Shown here piece after piece: positions 35,753 to 44,063 of a stretch of 64,000 nucleotides of DNA. This DNA is from Bacillus_BD sp050389805 (GTDB lineage Bacteria; Bacillota; Bacilli; Bacillales; Cytobacillaceae). The number at the start of each line of letters is the position of its first letter. The stretch's first letter is position 1. The notes beneath the pieces are model-generated. The model made no database searches, had not been told where the DNA came from, and saw only the letters and a program-made list of their open reading frames with translations. The stretch is taken from NCBI RefSeq assembly GCF_050389805.1, contig NZ_CP130945.1, positions 2,356,001 through 2,420,000 on the forward strand, given 5' to 3'. A program made the position numbers and the translations under genes.

Positions 35753-35926
35753 TTATCTTATTCTGTTCCAGATTCTGTTTAAATCTAAGGGGACATAGAT
35801 TTTATCACCATGAATTTCCTTATGTATTATAGGGTTTTTAAAACTCCTCTCTAAACTCTCATAAATATTCTTTCGTCTAGCTCGTGGTTTTGACCCTAAA
35901 ACAATTTCGATATAATCTTTATACAT
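35753..35926 (-). CDS. Small basic hypothetical protein
   Basis: A 57-residue basic protein (MYKDYIEIVLGSKPRARRK, NPIIHKEIHGDKIYVPLDL) that I do not recognise. ATG at 35926 has AAGGAG about 8 bases upstream; the longer frame from 35953 overlaps that site. No signal peptide or membrane segment. Confidence 0.55.
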   Translation of the reverse strand: MYKDYIEIVLGSKPRARRKNIYESLERSFKNPIIHKEIHGDKIYVPLDLNRIWNRIR

Positions 35927-36194
35927 CCGAATTTCTCCTTTTAATATAAACATCTCAATTTTCTATTTCCAAAATATAAAGCATATCAGTACATATTTCT
36001 AAACGAGAATAAATCCCTATATATAGAATAACAACCTTTAGCCCCTCAAAACTCCCAGTAACCTACTTATCGGTAAAAAAACTAGTAGATTTTCACCACT
36101 CTTTCTCTCACAGCATTTTTCTTCAAAATATATTTTTACCAAATACTTTAAAATATTTCATATTTAAATTTTTAAATATTTATTTTCTAAAACA
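35927..36194. other. Very AT-rich region upstream of the spoVA-type operon
   Basis: No gene. A strongly AT-rich stretch with long A and T runs (36070-36190) precedes the SigG promoter and may be an intrinsically bent upstream region. Confidence 0.4.
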
Positions 36195-36224
36195 TGAATA
36201 AAAGGGTGTATATTTAGCATTCTA
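36195..36224 (+). promoter_or_regulatory. SigG (forespore) promoter of the spoVA-2mob type operon
   Basis: TGAATA at 36195-36200, a 17-base spacer and CATTCTA at 36218-36224 match the SigG consensus (TGAATA-type -35, CATnnTA -10). It lies 30 bases upstream of the first gene of an operon whose function is in the forespore. Confidence 0.8.
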
Positions 36225-36254
36225 TAGAGGTAAAAAAAAAAGGAGGCGTTATTC

Positions 36255-36461
36255 ATGACTGTAATAAATGATGTTAAAACTACTCTGGCAGGTTTGAAAA
36301 GTGCTCAAGCAAGTTTTGAAACATTTGCTCTTAGTACAGATAATCAACAAGCTAAGCAACTATATCAAGATGCTGCCAAACAAACTCAATCTGTTATTGA
36401 CAGTATTCAACCACGTGTTCAACAAATTGAAGAAGAAGAACCTCAGTACAAACAACAATAA
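36255..36461 (+). CDS. DUF1657 protein, first copy
   Basis: A 68-residue helical protein of the DUF1657 family (KTTLAGLKSAQASFETFALS, QAKQLYQDAAKQTQSVIDSI, ending EEEEPQYKQQ). Such proteins occur almost only in spore-formers within spoVA-2mob type operons. The role is unknown; the domain also occurs at the end of the 2Duf protein in this operon. AAAAGGAGGCG precedes the ATG. A terminator-like hairpin follows, which may raise its expression over that of downstream genes. Confidence 0.9.
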   Translation: MTVINDVKTTLAGLKSAQASFETFALSTDNQQAKQLYQDAAKQTQSVIDSIQPRVQQIEEEEPQYKQQ

Positions 36462-36471
36462 TGGGCTGGTG

Positions 36472-36501
36472 AAAAGGTTGGTTAAGAGGCCAACCTTTTT
36501 T
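36472..36501 (+). terminator. Hairpin with U tract inside the operon
   Basis: AAAAGGTTGG at 36472-36481 pairs with CCAACCTTTT at 36490-36499, followed by TT. It lies between the first DUF1657 gene and the lipoprotein gene and would reduce read-through. Confidence 0.8.
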
Positions 36502-36538
36502 AAGCCTTCATAAGGTGGTAAAACATGGGGGTGATTTC

Positions 36539-37009
36539 ATGAACAACAAAATACTCAAATGGCCAACTTTTCTTTTGTTTTTGATCATCATGAGTTTAGG
36601 AACTGGTTGTACCGATAACCAGAAACAAATAGGGGAGAATCAAAATTCAAACATTTCTAAAGTACATACAAATAAGGCAAGTGATCAATCCGTTGCCAAT
36701 CACGCAAAAGAAAAAATCATCACAAAGGAAGAAATTTCAAATGTAAAGGCTGTGAATGTAGATAAGGAACTTGTAGTAGCAATAAAAGTAGAAAACTTCA
36801 ACCGTTTCCGATTAAAAAATATCGAGAAGTCAGTGAAATCTGACTTAGAAAAAAAGTATCCAGATCATCATGTTTTTGTTTCGGCTGATAAAAAAATGTT
36901 CTGGGAACTTGAAAAAATAGAACAAAGGTTACAAAAAGACAATCCGAAAAAGAAAAACGTAAAAAAGGATTTGGATAAACTGAAAAATCTTATGAAGGAA
37001 CAAACCTAA
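36539..37009 (+). CDS. YhcN/YlaJ family sporulation lipoprotein
   Basis: A 156-residue lipoprotein. The signal peptide ends in a lipobox (SLGTGCTDNQ). The mature part has the YhcN/YlaJ layout: AKEKIITKEEISNVKAVNVD, ELVVAIKVENFNRFRLKNIE and SDLEKKYPDHHVFVSADKKM. Related proteins lie in the spore inner membrane and affect germination. ATG at 36539 has GGGGGTGA about 6 bases upstream; the longer frame from 36515 overlaps that site. Second gene of the spoVA-2mob type operon. Confidence 0.88.
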   Translation: MNNKILKWPTFLLFLIIMSLGTGCTDNQKQIGENQNSNISKVHTNKASDQSVANHAKEKIITKEEISNVKAVNVDKELVVAIKVENFNRFRLKNIEKSVKSDLEKKYPDHHVFVSADKKMFWELEKIEQRLQKDNPKKKNVKKDLDKLKNLMKEQT

Positions 37010-37026
37010 AAAGGAAGGATCAATCT

Positions 37027-37506
37027 ATGTCCAACAAACAAAAGAAACAACTAACCCCTGTTCAACAGGAATACCAAGAATTACAAAATCAACGAGAAAT
37101 CAAGAGACCCGTTTTCCAAAATTGTATAAAAGCCTTTCTAACGGGAGGATTTATTTGTCTAATTGGTCAATTAATTTCAGACTTTTATATTTATTATTTT
37201 GATTTTACGGAGCAAACAGCCGGAAATCCGACGGTGGGTACTTTGATCTTTATTACGTTACTTCTTACCGGCTTTGGCGTATATGACCGAATGGCCCAAT
37301 TTGGAGGAGCTGGGACTGCTGTACCCGTAACGGGCTTTGGTAATGCGGTTATATCTCCTGCCATGGAACACCGTACAGAAGGATTTGTGCTAGGCGTTGG
37401 CGGCAATATGTTTAAATTGGCAGGGGCGGTCATTTTATTTGGTGTATTTTCCGCTTTCGTTATAGCTCTTATTAAAACCATCTTAATCCAGTGGGGTGGT
37501 TTATAA
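37027..37506 (+). CDS. spoVAC: SpoVAC, dipicolinic acid channel component
   Basis: A 159-residue membrane protein with about four helices and SpoVAC motifs CIKAFLTGGFICLIGQLISD, GVYDRMAQFGGAGTAVPVTG and FGNAVISPAMEHRTEGFVLG. With SpoVAD and SpoVAE it forms the system moving calcium-dipicolinate across the spore inner membrane; SpoVAC itself can act as a mechanosensitive channel. AAAAGGAAGGAT precedes the ATG, and its stop overlaps the spoVAD start (TAATG). Confidence 0.95.
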   Translation: MSNKQKKQLTPVQQEYQELQNQREIKRPVFQNCIKAFLTGGFICLIGQLISDFYIYYFDFTEQTAGNPTVGTLIFITLLLTGFGVYDRMAQFGGAGTAVPVTGFGNAVISPAMEHRTEGFVLGVGGNMFKLAGAVILFGVFSAFVIALIKTILIQWGGL

Positions 37507-38522
37507 TGCTTGCTGGGCATCGCACTTGGATTTTTGAACAAAATCCTGTCATTATCTCCACTGGAACCATTGGAGGACCATTCGAAGCGAATGGGGCTAT
37601 CTCAGAAGATTTTGATCATCTTCATGCCGATTTATGGCTTGGACAGGAGTCTTATGAAAAAGCACATAAAGTTCTTTTTGAAGAAGCTTGTCAAAAAGCG
37701 ATGGAAAAAGGGGGAATTCAAAAAGACCAAGTTCAGTTTATTCTTGCAGGGGATCTAATCAACCAAATAACACCAACAAGTTTTGCGAGCCGAACCATTG
37801 GAGCGCCTTATTTTGGTTTATTTGGTGCCTGTTCAACTTCTATGGAAGGGTTGGCTCTAGGTGCCTATATTGTAAACACAAAGGGGGCTAAGTATTTGCT
37901 AACAGGAGCTTCCAGTCATGATACAGCTGTTGAAAAGCAATTTCGTTATCCAACTGAATATGGTGGACAAAAACCTCCTACGGCACAGTGGACTGTCACC
38001 GGTGCAGGTGCAGCCTTACTAAGTGACGTTGGGGATGGACCTCGTGTCACTTCTGCCACAATAGGTCGTGTGATTGATATGGGTCTGACCGATCCATTTA
38101 ATATGGGAGGGGCTATGGCGCCAGCTGCTGTAGATACAATTGAAGCTCACCTAAGAGAACGTAATGTGGACCCTTCGTATTACGACCTAATCGTAACTGG
38201 AGATCTTGGAAAAATCGGTCGTGAAGTTTCCTTGGACCTTTTTCAAAAACACGGTACTTCTATAGGGGAAAGACAGTATCAAGATTGTGGTCTTATGATT
38301 TATCGGGAAGGTCAACCAGTTCTTGCTGGGGCAAGTGGTGCAGGATGTTCAGCAACTGTCGTGTATGGTCATTTATTAAACCGCATGAAAAAAGGAGAAT
38401 TTAACAGAATGTTGGTCGTCGCTACAGGGGCTTTACTATCTCCGCTGTCTTTTCAACAAAATGAAACCATCCCATGCATCGCACATGCCGTGTCGATTGA
38501 ATATGGGGGTGAGAGATCATGA
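37506..38522 (+). CDS. spoVAD: SpoVAD, dipicolinic acid-binding protein
   Basis: A 338-residue soluble protein with a thiolase-like fold but no acyl-transfer role. Family motifs are LAGHRTWIFEQNPVIISTGT, GPFEANGAISEDFD, FGLFGACSTSMEGLALGAYI and TGASSHDTAVEKQFRYPTEY. SpoVAD binds dipicolinic acid at the surface of the spore inner membrane. ATG at 37506 overlaps the spoVAC stop; the 37491 in-frame alternative is not needed. Its own stop overlaps spoVAE by four bases. Confidence 0.96.
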   Translation: MLAGHRTWIFEQNPVIISTGTIGGPFEANGAISEDFDHLHADLWLGQESYEKAHKVLFEEACQKAMEKGGIQKDQVQFILAGDLINQITPTSFASRTIGAPYFGLFGACSTSMEGLALGAYIVNTKGAKYLLTGASSHDTAVEKQFRYPTEYGGQKPPTAQWTVTGAGAALLSDVGDGPRVTSATIGRVIDMGLTDPFNMGGAMAPAAVDTIEAHLRERNVDPSYYDLIVTGDLGKIGREVSLDLFQKHGTSIGERQYQDCGLMIYREGQPVLAGASGAGCSATVVYGHLLNRMKKGEFNRMLVVATGALLSPLSFQQNETIPCIAHAVSIEYGGERS

Positions 38523-38869
38523 CTTATTTTTGGGCTTTTACAGTAGGTGGTTTGATTTGTGTCATTGGCCAAGTCATGTTTGATGTGTTTAAACTTACAC
38601 CAGCGCATACACTTAGTGCTCTTGTAGTAATGGGTGCTATTTTAGATGGATTTGGTTTATATGAACCCTTGATTGACTTTGCTGGGGCTGGAGCAACGGT
38701 ACCAATTACAAGCTTTGGAAATTCACTCGTACATGGAGCGATGCAAGAAGCAGAACAACATGGATTAGTTGGCGTACTCACAGGGATGTTTGAAGTTACT
38801 AGTTCAGGTATTTCAGCAGCGATTATTTTTGGAATGATAGGTGCATTGATATTTAGACCAAAAGGATAA
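38519..38869 (+). CDS. spoVAE: SpoVAE (SpoVAEb type) membrane protein
   Basis: A 116-residue protein with three or four membrane helices and SpoVAC/SpoVAEb motifs: FTVGGLICVIGQVMFDVFKL, FAGAGATVPITSFGNSLVHG and VTSSGISAAIIFGMIGALI. It is a component of the dipicolinic acid transport complex. Translational coupling by ATGA with spoVAD. Confidence 0.95.
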   Translation: MTYFWAFTVGGLICVIGQVMFDVFKLTPAHTLSALVVMGAILDGFGLYEPLIDFAGAGATVPITSFGNSLVHGAMQEAEQHGLVGVLTGMFEVTSSGISAAIIFGMIGALIFRPKG

Positions 38870-38881
38870 GGAGATGATCGG

Positions 38882-39088
38882 ATGACGATTGGTTCAGAAG
38901 TCAAACAATGTTATGCAAGTCTAAAAGGAGTAGAAGCAAGTCTATCAAATTTAGCGTTAATGACTCTTGATGATGAATCAAAGCGTACCTTGCACGAGGC
39001 GATGATGGTGGTACACGAAATAACAAAAGATTTAAAAGAAAGAGTTGGAAAACTCGAAAGAGAGGAACCTCAGTATAAAGGTTTCTAG
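38882..39088 (+). CDS. DUF1657 protein, second copy
   Basis: A 68-residue helical protein paralogous to the gene at 36255 (QCYASLKGVEASLSNLALMT, HEAMMVVHEITKDLKERVGK, ending EREEPQYKGF; the other ends EEEEPQYKQQ). AAGGAGATGATCGG precedes the ATG. Position between spoVAE and the 2Duf gene is the canonical spoVA-2mob order. Confidence 0.9.
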   Translation: MTIGSEVKQCYASLKGVEASLSNLALMTLDDESKRTLHEAMMVVHEITKDLKERVGKLEREEPQYKGF

Positions 39089-39118
39089 ATCAATGAAATG
39101 TATCGGGGGTGTCAACAA

Positions 39119-39979
39119 GTGCTCGGATGGGTAGATATTGCTGTACGGTCAGTGCTCTTTGTTGTTGTTTTATTTTTTATAACCAAATGGTTAGGGAAAA
39201 AGCAAATTTCTGAGCTTTCTTTCTTCGAATATGTTACCGGTATATCCATTGGAAACATTGGTGCTGAAGTAGCTATTGGACTTGAACGAAACATTTTTCA
39301 TGGAATCATTGCCATTATTATTTTTGCTACGATCCCGTTTTTAGCGGGTTTGTTTTCCTTAAAAAGCAAGGGTTTTCGTAATTTTATAGAAGGGAAAGCA
39401 ACCGTATTTATAAAAGATGGAAAAATTATGGAGGATAATTTAAAAAAGGAAAGATACACGACAGACGAGTTATTGGAATTACTACGAAAGAAGAATGTTT
39501 TTCAAGTATCAGATGTAGAATTTGCTGTATTAGAGGCAACAGGAGATTTATCTGTCATGTTAAAAAAAGAAAATCAACCTTTAACAGCAAAGGATTTACG
39601 TATAAAGTCACCTTCCATTAAAGAGCCTCAGACCGTGATCATGGATGGATTAATCATGGATGAACCACTTTCCACTATTGGATTTAGTCGTGGTTGGTTG
39701 CATACGGAGTTAGATAAATTAGGAGTTACGGTTGAAAATGTATTTCTTGGACAAATTAATTCATATGGCGAGTTAACCGTTGATCTCTTTGATGATCAGT
39801 TGCAAGTTGCATCTTCCAAGGAAAGACCGTTAATTCTTTCAACAATGAAAAAATGTCAAGCTGACTTAGAATTGTTTGCTCTTGGTACTGATTTAGATGA
39901 AGCGAAACAAATGTATAGTAAAAATAGTCTTAAGTTACAAGAAATGATTGAAAAAGTAGCACCAATTTTAAAGATATAA
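39119..39979 (+). CDS. 2Duf-type protein (DUF421 plus DUF1657)
   Basis: A 286-residue membrane protein. The N-terminus has three helices (DIAVRSVLFVVVLFFITKWL), then the DUF421 domain with KKQISELSFFEYVTGISIG and VFIKDGKIMEDNLKKERYT. At about residues 236-285 it carries a DUF1657 unit (MKKCQADLELFALGTDLDEA) matching the two free DUF1657 genes. In strains with the mobile spoVA-2mob operon, the 2Duf protein gives the largest part of the increased spore heat resistance. GTG at 39119 is preferred because GGGGGTG lies 7 bases upstream. Confidence 0.92.
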   Translation: MLGWVDIAVRSVLFVVVLFFITKWLGKKQISELSFFEYVTGISIGNIGAEVAIGLERNIFHGIIAIIIFATIPFLAGLFSLKSKGFRNFIEGKATVFIKDGKIMEDNLKKERYTTDELLELLRKKNVFQVSDVEFAVLEATGDLSVMLKKENQPLTAKDLRIKSPSIKEPQTVIMDGLIMDEPLSTIGFSRGWLHTELDKLGVTVENVFLGQINSYGELTVDLFDDQLQVASSKERPLILSTMKKCQADLELFALGTDLDEAKQMYSKNSLKLQEMIEKVAPILKI

Positions 39980-40034
39980 TTAAATCAATGATAACGTGTA
40001 TTCAGAACGATTTTGACTATTGAGGTGTTAGCAT

Positions 40035-40835
40035 ATGCCTTTTTTGGATTTGGATAGTATCAGGCTTTTTTATAAGGATAATGGAGAGGGACCTACGGTT
40101 GTTTTTATTCATCCTCCATTACTCACAAGTGCCAATTTCGACTATCAAGTAGATGAATTATCTAGACATTTTAGAGTAATCACCTTTGATATTCGAGGTC
40201 ACGGAAGAAGCCCGTATTCAACTGAACCTATTACGTATTCGATCATTGTTGAAGATATCAAAAATCTGTTGGATTCTCTAGAGATCGATAAAGCTTTTCT
40301 TTGCGGTTATTCAACCGGGGGTTCCATTGTATTTGAATTTTTACAATCATATGCTGATCGGGCATTGGGAGGCATCGTCATTAGCGGGATGTCTGAGGTT
40401 AGTGATTGGTATCTAGAGAAAAGAATTTCGATGGCCAGTTTGCTCTCGAAACCAAGAATGATCGGTTTGTTGGGATTAGCCATTTCATGGGGAAATTCAA
40501 ATACAAAAGAAAATTTTCGACATATGTATAGAGAGTCACTAAAAGGAGATTCAAGAAATATTAAGCAGTATTATTCTTATAGTCTGCGCTATAGGTGTAC
40601 CCATCAGTTAGATAGGATTCATCACCCTATATTACTTATTTATGGTAAAAAAGATAAAACGTTTCATAAATACGCCAAGATCTTACATGAAAAATTACCC
40701 TATAATCAATTGAAGTTTATTGATGAAAAGCATCAAATTCCTACAAAGTCTGCTACAGAATTAAATAGTTTGATATCCGAATTTATTTTGGCATTTAGGG
40801 GGAGAAAAGGAGATGAAAATCTCTTTGAGATTTAA
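40035..40835 (+). CDS. Alpha/beta hydrolase
   Basis: A 266-residue protein with the standard fold: oxyanion HPPLLTSANFDYQ, FDIRGHGRSPY, nucleophile elbow CGYSTGGSI, LIYGKKDKTFH for the acid, and DEKHQIPTKS for the histidine. The substrate is unknown. It follows the 2Duf gene by 55 bases with a GAGGTG ribosome site, so it may belong to the spore operon. A role on membrane lipids or cell-wall esters is only a guess. Confidence 0.85.
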   Translation: MPFLDLDSIRLFYKDNGEGPTVVFIHPPLLTSANFDYQVDELSRHFRVITFDIRGHGRSPYSTEPITYSIIVEDIKNLLDSLEIDKAFLCGYSTGGSIVFEFLQSYADRALGGIVISGMSEVSDWYLEKRISMASLLSKPRMIGLLGLAISWGNSNTKENFRHMYRESLKGDSRNIKQYYSYSLRYRCTHQLDRIHHPILLIYGKKDKTFHKYAKILHEKLPYNQLKFIDEKHQIPTKSATELNSLISEFILAFRGRKGDENLFEI

Positions 40836-40895
40836 AACATACTTTTTTCAATGTAGAGAATTTTATTTTTTATCGATAGAGTTAGGAGATTCTTT

Positions 40896-41408
40896 ATGGA
40901 CAATAAACTATTTAAGGTAATAAATCGGTTTTCTGGACGTTGTTCTCCAATTGATTTTCTGATGATATGGATCACAAATAAGGTTCGTTATGTGTTCCTT
41001 TTTGTGTTGATTTTCATGTGGTTTAAAAACGCTTCTTACAAAAAAGTGTCTTGTCATGCGGTAAAATCGATGGGAATAACATGGTTCATCTATACTTTAA
41101 TAAAGTTGTGCTATTTTAAACCACGTCCATTTGTAAACAAAAGGGTGGGCATCCTTATTCCTTCAAAAACGGATTCAACCTTTCCAAGTAAACATACAAT
41201 GCTCGTATTTGCTATTTCAACTACTATTTTTCTATATGATCGTGTCCTCGGTTTGATTATGTCGGCATTATCGGTTTTGACGGGTTTCTCCCGTATTTGG
41301 GTAGGGCATCATTATCCATCTGATATTATCGGCAGCGCCTTTATCGCCGCTATGACTAGCACCATATTAGAAAAAATTTCACGTAGGGATTGTCGTCGGC
41401 AAGAGTAA
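40896..41408 (+). CDS. PAP2 family phosphatase, BcrC-like
   Basis: A 170-residue membrane protein with about five helices and the three PAP2 motifs: KLCYFKPRP, FPSKHTML and SRIWVGHHYPSDIIG. Such enzymes remove a phosphate from undecaprenyl pyrophosphate or phosphatidic-acid type lipids at the outer membrane face. GTTAGGAG precedes the ATG. It lies 60 bases after the hydrolase and may be the last gene of the spore operon, ending at the hairpin at 41534. Confidence 0.87.
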   Translation: MDNKLFKVINRFSGRCSPIDFLMIWITNKVRYVFLFVLIFMWFKNASYKKVSCHAVKSMGITWFIYTLIKLCYFKPRPFVNKRVGILIPSKTDSTFPSKHTMLVFAISTTIFLYDRVLGLIMSALSVLTGFSRIWVGHHYPSDIIGSAFIAAMTSTILEKISRRDCRRQE

Positions 41409-41533
41409 CCATATCGAGGGGGTTCTAATATTTTATGATCGTGAACGGTGTCAGTTTAAGTTTAATGAGCACTCTTGTATTTAATAGGTTAACAGGAAAC
41501 AGGAAACGTCCCACAAAAAGCAATGGAAAAAGG

Positions 41534-41571
41534 GTAGTATTTACGTTAAAACATGGAAATACTACTCGTTT
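41534..41571 (+). terminator. Terminator after the PAP2 gene
   Basis: GTAGTATTT at 41534-41542 pairs with AAATACTAC at 41557-41565, followed by TCGTTTT. Confidence 0.75.
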
Positions 41572-41605
41572 TCATTAATTAAAATGGTCCTTATGTTTCA
41601 CAGAA

Positions 41606-42313
41606 TCAATACGTTTTGTGCAACTCATACTTCATTTTTTGTTCGTTATATTTAAAATGTTGAAACGTGCTGACCAGAGTCGGATCACTTGGCAGCAAGG
41701 CATAATACAGATCCTTGCCGCCACTATCGAAGTCCAACATCCCGTGCTGTTCAATTCGTTCTTTAGTTAGTGGGTTTTGGAATCGTTTGGTGTGAATTCC
41801 TTCCCAAACCTCTATATATCCCTTTGGAGTATAACGGACAACATAATGATACGTTTCCCAAATTCCCGTGCCTCCTCCTCCACCAGTTACAACCAATATT
41901 TGATTGTATTCTAAAATTCCTATAATCTTAATTCCCTCCACCACCATATCCTTCTCATATACTTTTTGATAGTGATTGCCTTGTTTTTCAAAAAGGACGA
42001 GGATGCCGTTGTTGTTATCCATGTTATAAAAGGCCCCAATTTGTTCACTTGGAGTCTGCTTCATGTTCAATTTAAACATGTTGATGTCCTCGCGTTTCAC
42101 TTTCTCAGGGTATCGAAATTTACTGCGAATAGTATGAAATAACCAATCTGGAATGATGGGAATTTGATTGTTCCTAGACAAGTTTGAATGGTGAACTCGA
42201 TGAGGATTCATGTTACCATAGCCTAGTGTGTTATATGAGTGATGAAATGCTGTTTCTGAATTGAGCCAGTAGGGTGCTACCGTATAATTCAGATGATAAA
42301 AGCTGTTGAACAA
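41606..42313 (-). CDS. Hypothetical protein
   Basis: A 235-residue protein that I do not recognise. TTG at 42313 is chosen because GGAGG lies 8 bases upstream; the longer frame starts on the far side of that site. The middle part contains a glycine run (VVTGGGGGTGIWETYHYVVR) and a beta-rich stretch (YTPKGYIEVWEGIHTKRFQ, LYYALLPSDPTLVSTF). There is no clear signal peptide or membrane helix. The order of strands suggests a propeller-like or sandwich domain, but this is speculative. Confidence 0.6.
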   Translation of the reverse strand: MFNSFYHLNYTVAPYWLNSETAFHHSYNTLGYGNMNPHRVHHSNLSRNNQIPIIPDWLFHTIRSKFRYPEKVKREDINMFKLNMKQTPSEQIGAFYNMDNNNGILVLFEKQGNHYQKVYEKDMVVEGIKIIGILEYNQILVVTGGGGGTGIWETYHYVVRYTPKGYIEVWEGIHTKRFQNPLTKERIEQHGMLDFDSGGKDLYYALLPSDPTLVSTFQHFKYNEQKMKYELHKTY

Positions 42314-42426
42314 AATCAATACCTCCAATTTTTTACATAGCTTGATTATAAAAAGGAAGGCTGGTTTTATCGTAATAAAACCAACCACGATATTTATAAA
42401 ATATGTGGAAGTCATGATTTTGTTCG

Positions 42427-42502
42427 TGAAACAGGGGGACGGTTCTCACTGTTTCATTGTACCCAATCCTTTTGAAACAGTGAGAACCGTCCCCCTGTTT
42501 CA
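42427..42502. repeat. Dispersed palindromic repeat, perfect full copy
   Basis: The best copy in the window: a 30-base arm at 42427-42456 (TGAAACAGGGGGACGGTTCT with CACTGTTTCA) and its exact reverse complement at 42473-42502, separated by 16 bases. The perfect match suggests recent origin or ongoing correction. Confidence 0.97.
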
Positions 42503-42548
42503 TCAGAAAAGTATTATACTATTTTTTAGTACGGAAAGGAGTGTAGAG

Positions 42549-43535
42549 ATGATACGTTTTGGAGTAATTGGTACAAATTGGATTACAGAGAAATTTATTA
42601 AATCTGCGAAAGAGATCGATGATTTTTCTTTAGTGGCGGTGTATTCTCGAACGGAGGAACGGGCAAATGAATTTGCAGAAGAGTTCCAAATTCCTTATCG
42701 ATATACAGATTTAGAAAGTATGGCAAAAAGTGATCATGTGGATGCGGTGTATATTGCAAGTCCCAACTCGTTTCACGCAGAGCAAGCAATTCTTTGCATG
42801 AACCATGGTAAACATGTTTTATGTGAAAAACCGATGGCTTCCACTTCTCAGGAAATCCGAAAAATGGTGGAAGCGGCGAAACAGAATCGTGTTCTTTTAA
42901 TGGAGGCGTTAAAAACGACCCTTCTGCCAAACTTTCAAGCAATTAGTGAACATATGGCTAAAATAGGCAGGATTCGTCGGTATGTAGCGAATTATTGTCA
43001 ATATTCATCTCGGTACGATGCTTACTTGAACGGAAAGGTACTAAATGCCTTTAATCCCAAGTTTTCAAATGGGGCTTTAATGGATCTAGGCATTTATTGT
43101 ATTTATCCATTGGTTGTTTTATTTGGTAAGCCATCTCAAATCAAGGCAAACTCTGTTTTATTGGAAACAGGGGTAGATGGGGAAGGAAGCATTGTCATGA
43201 ATTATGGAGATATGGAAGCGGTGGTCATGTATTCAAAAATCACCAATTCCACGATGCCTTCAGAAATTCAAGGAGAAAACGGGAATATCATCATTGATCA
43301 AATCAGTCAACCTGGGAGAGTAGACATTCGATATCGAAATGGGATAACCGAAAACATCACTCTCCCACAAAAGAAAGAAACCATGTATTACGAAGTAAAA
43401 GAATTTATCGAGCTCATCAAGAAAGGACAGCTAGAGCCCACCATTAATACACATCAGAATTCCTTAATAGCAGCAGAAATTATGGAAGAAGCACGGCAAC
43501 AAAGTGGGATCGTTTTTCCAGCTGATCGTAAGTAG
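42549..43535 (+). CDS. Gfo/Idh/MocA family oxidoreductase
   Basis: A 328-residue cytoplasmic dehydrogenase. The N-terminal Rossmann domain has FGVIGTNWITEKFIKSAKE for NAD(P) binding and HGKHVLCEKPMAS with the family EKP motif. The C-terminal domain (LMDLGIYCIYPLVVLFGKP) matches the substrate-binding part. These enzymes oxidise or reduce sugars, inositols or related compounds; the substrate is not predictable here. ATG at 42549 has AAAGGAGTG upstream; a much longer in-frame extension runs through the repeat and is not real. Confidence 0.9.
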   Translation: MIRFGVIGTNWITEKFIKSAKEIDDFSLVAVYSRTEERANEFAEEFQIPYRYTDLESMAKSDHVDAVYIASPNSFHAEQAILCMNHGKHVLCEKPMASTSQEIRKMVEAAKQNRVLLMEALKTTLLPNFQAISEHMAKIGRIRRYVANYCQYSSRYDAYLNGKVLNAFNPKFSNGALMDLGIYCIYPLVVLFGKPSQIKANSVLLETGVDGEGSIVMNYGDMEAVVMYSKITNSTMPSEIQGENGNIIIDQISQPGRVDIRYRNGITENITLPQKKETMYYEVKEFIELIKKGQLEPTINTHQNSLIAAEIMEEARQQSGIVFPADRK

Positions 43536-43537
43536 GA

Positions 43538-43671
43538 ACACGGGGACGGTTCTTACTGTTTCCTAATTATTTGCAATGAAGCAATTGGAAATAGGAAAGC
43601 AACAGGAAATGCTCCCTGTGTTTAATAGATGGAAAATAGTAGGGAACGGTGAGAACCGTCCCCCTGTTTCA
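43538..43671. repeat. Dispersed repeat, two arms separated by about 75 bases
   Basis: Left arm GGAACACGGGGACGGTTCTT with ACTGTTTCC, then unrelated sequence, then right arm GAACGGTGAGAACCGTCCCC with CTGTTTCA. The spacer is much longer than in other copies, so the element was split by an insertion or results from two half copies. The left arm starts directly after the stop of the oxidoreductase gene. Confidence 0.85.
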
Positions 43672-43709
43672 TCTACCTAAGTATTTATGACAATAGAGGG
43701 GGGAGAAAA

Positions 43710-43991
43710 TTAACGCAATCGATTAGGAAATTGGAATAGCTTTACTCTACTCTCTTTTGTATCTCCAGGCTCTGTTCTCTTTTTATGGTTATCTCTTTCT
43801 ATTAACTTATCAAGCTTTCGAACTGCCCGTTCCAATTCTTGCTCCGTTAATTCACCTTTTGCATATAAACTACATAACATTCCATAGGCAATGGCCTTTG
43901 TATCGATATCAACATTAACGACTAGGTCTACATCCGAGTTTCCGCTATGTCCGATAATGGTTTCCAGTTTATTTCTTCCTCGAGGATCCAT
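43710..43991 (-). CDS. Hypothetical protein with SGNSxVD motif
   Basis: A 93-residue protein that I do not recognise. Its N-terminal third (GHSGNSDVDLVVNVDIDTKA) shares the SGNSxVD motif and the alternating Val/Asp pattern with the protein encoded just upstream at 44064-44399. The C-terminal half is helical and charged (GELTEQELERAVRKLDKLIE). It has no signal peptide. AAAGGAGG precedes the ATG. A spore-coat or exosporium role is conceivable from the low-complexity partner but is inference. Confidence 0.65.
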   Translation of the reverse strand: MDPRGRNKLETIIGHSGNSDVDLVVNVDIDTKAIAYGMLCSLYAKGELTEQELERAVRKLDKLIERDNHKKRTEPGDTKESRVKLFQFPNRLR

Positions 43992-44063
43992 ATTTTACCT
44001 CCTTTACTTAAATGGGATACTATAAGAATAGTATCCCTGAAATCATTTTCCTGTAGCCAAAGC

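Noticed and set aside
42306..42548. N-terminal extension of the oxidoreductase gene
   Set aside because: The extension crosses a full repeat copy, and the real start at 42549 has its own AAAGGAG site.
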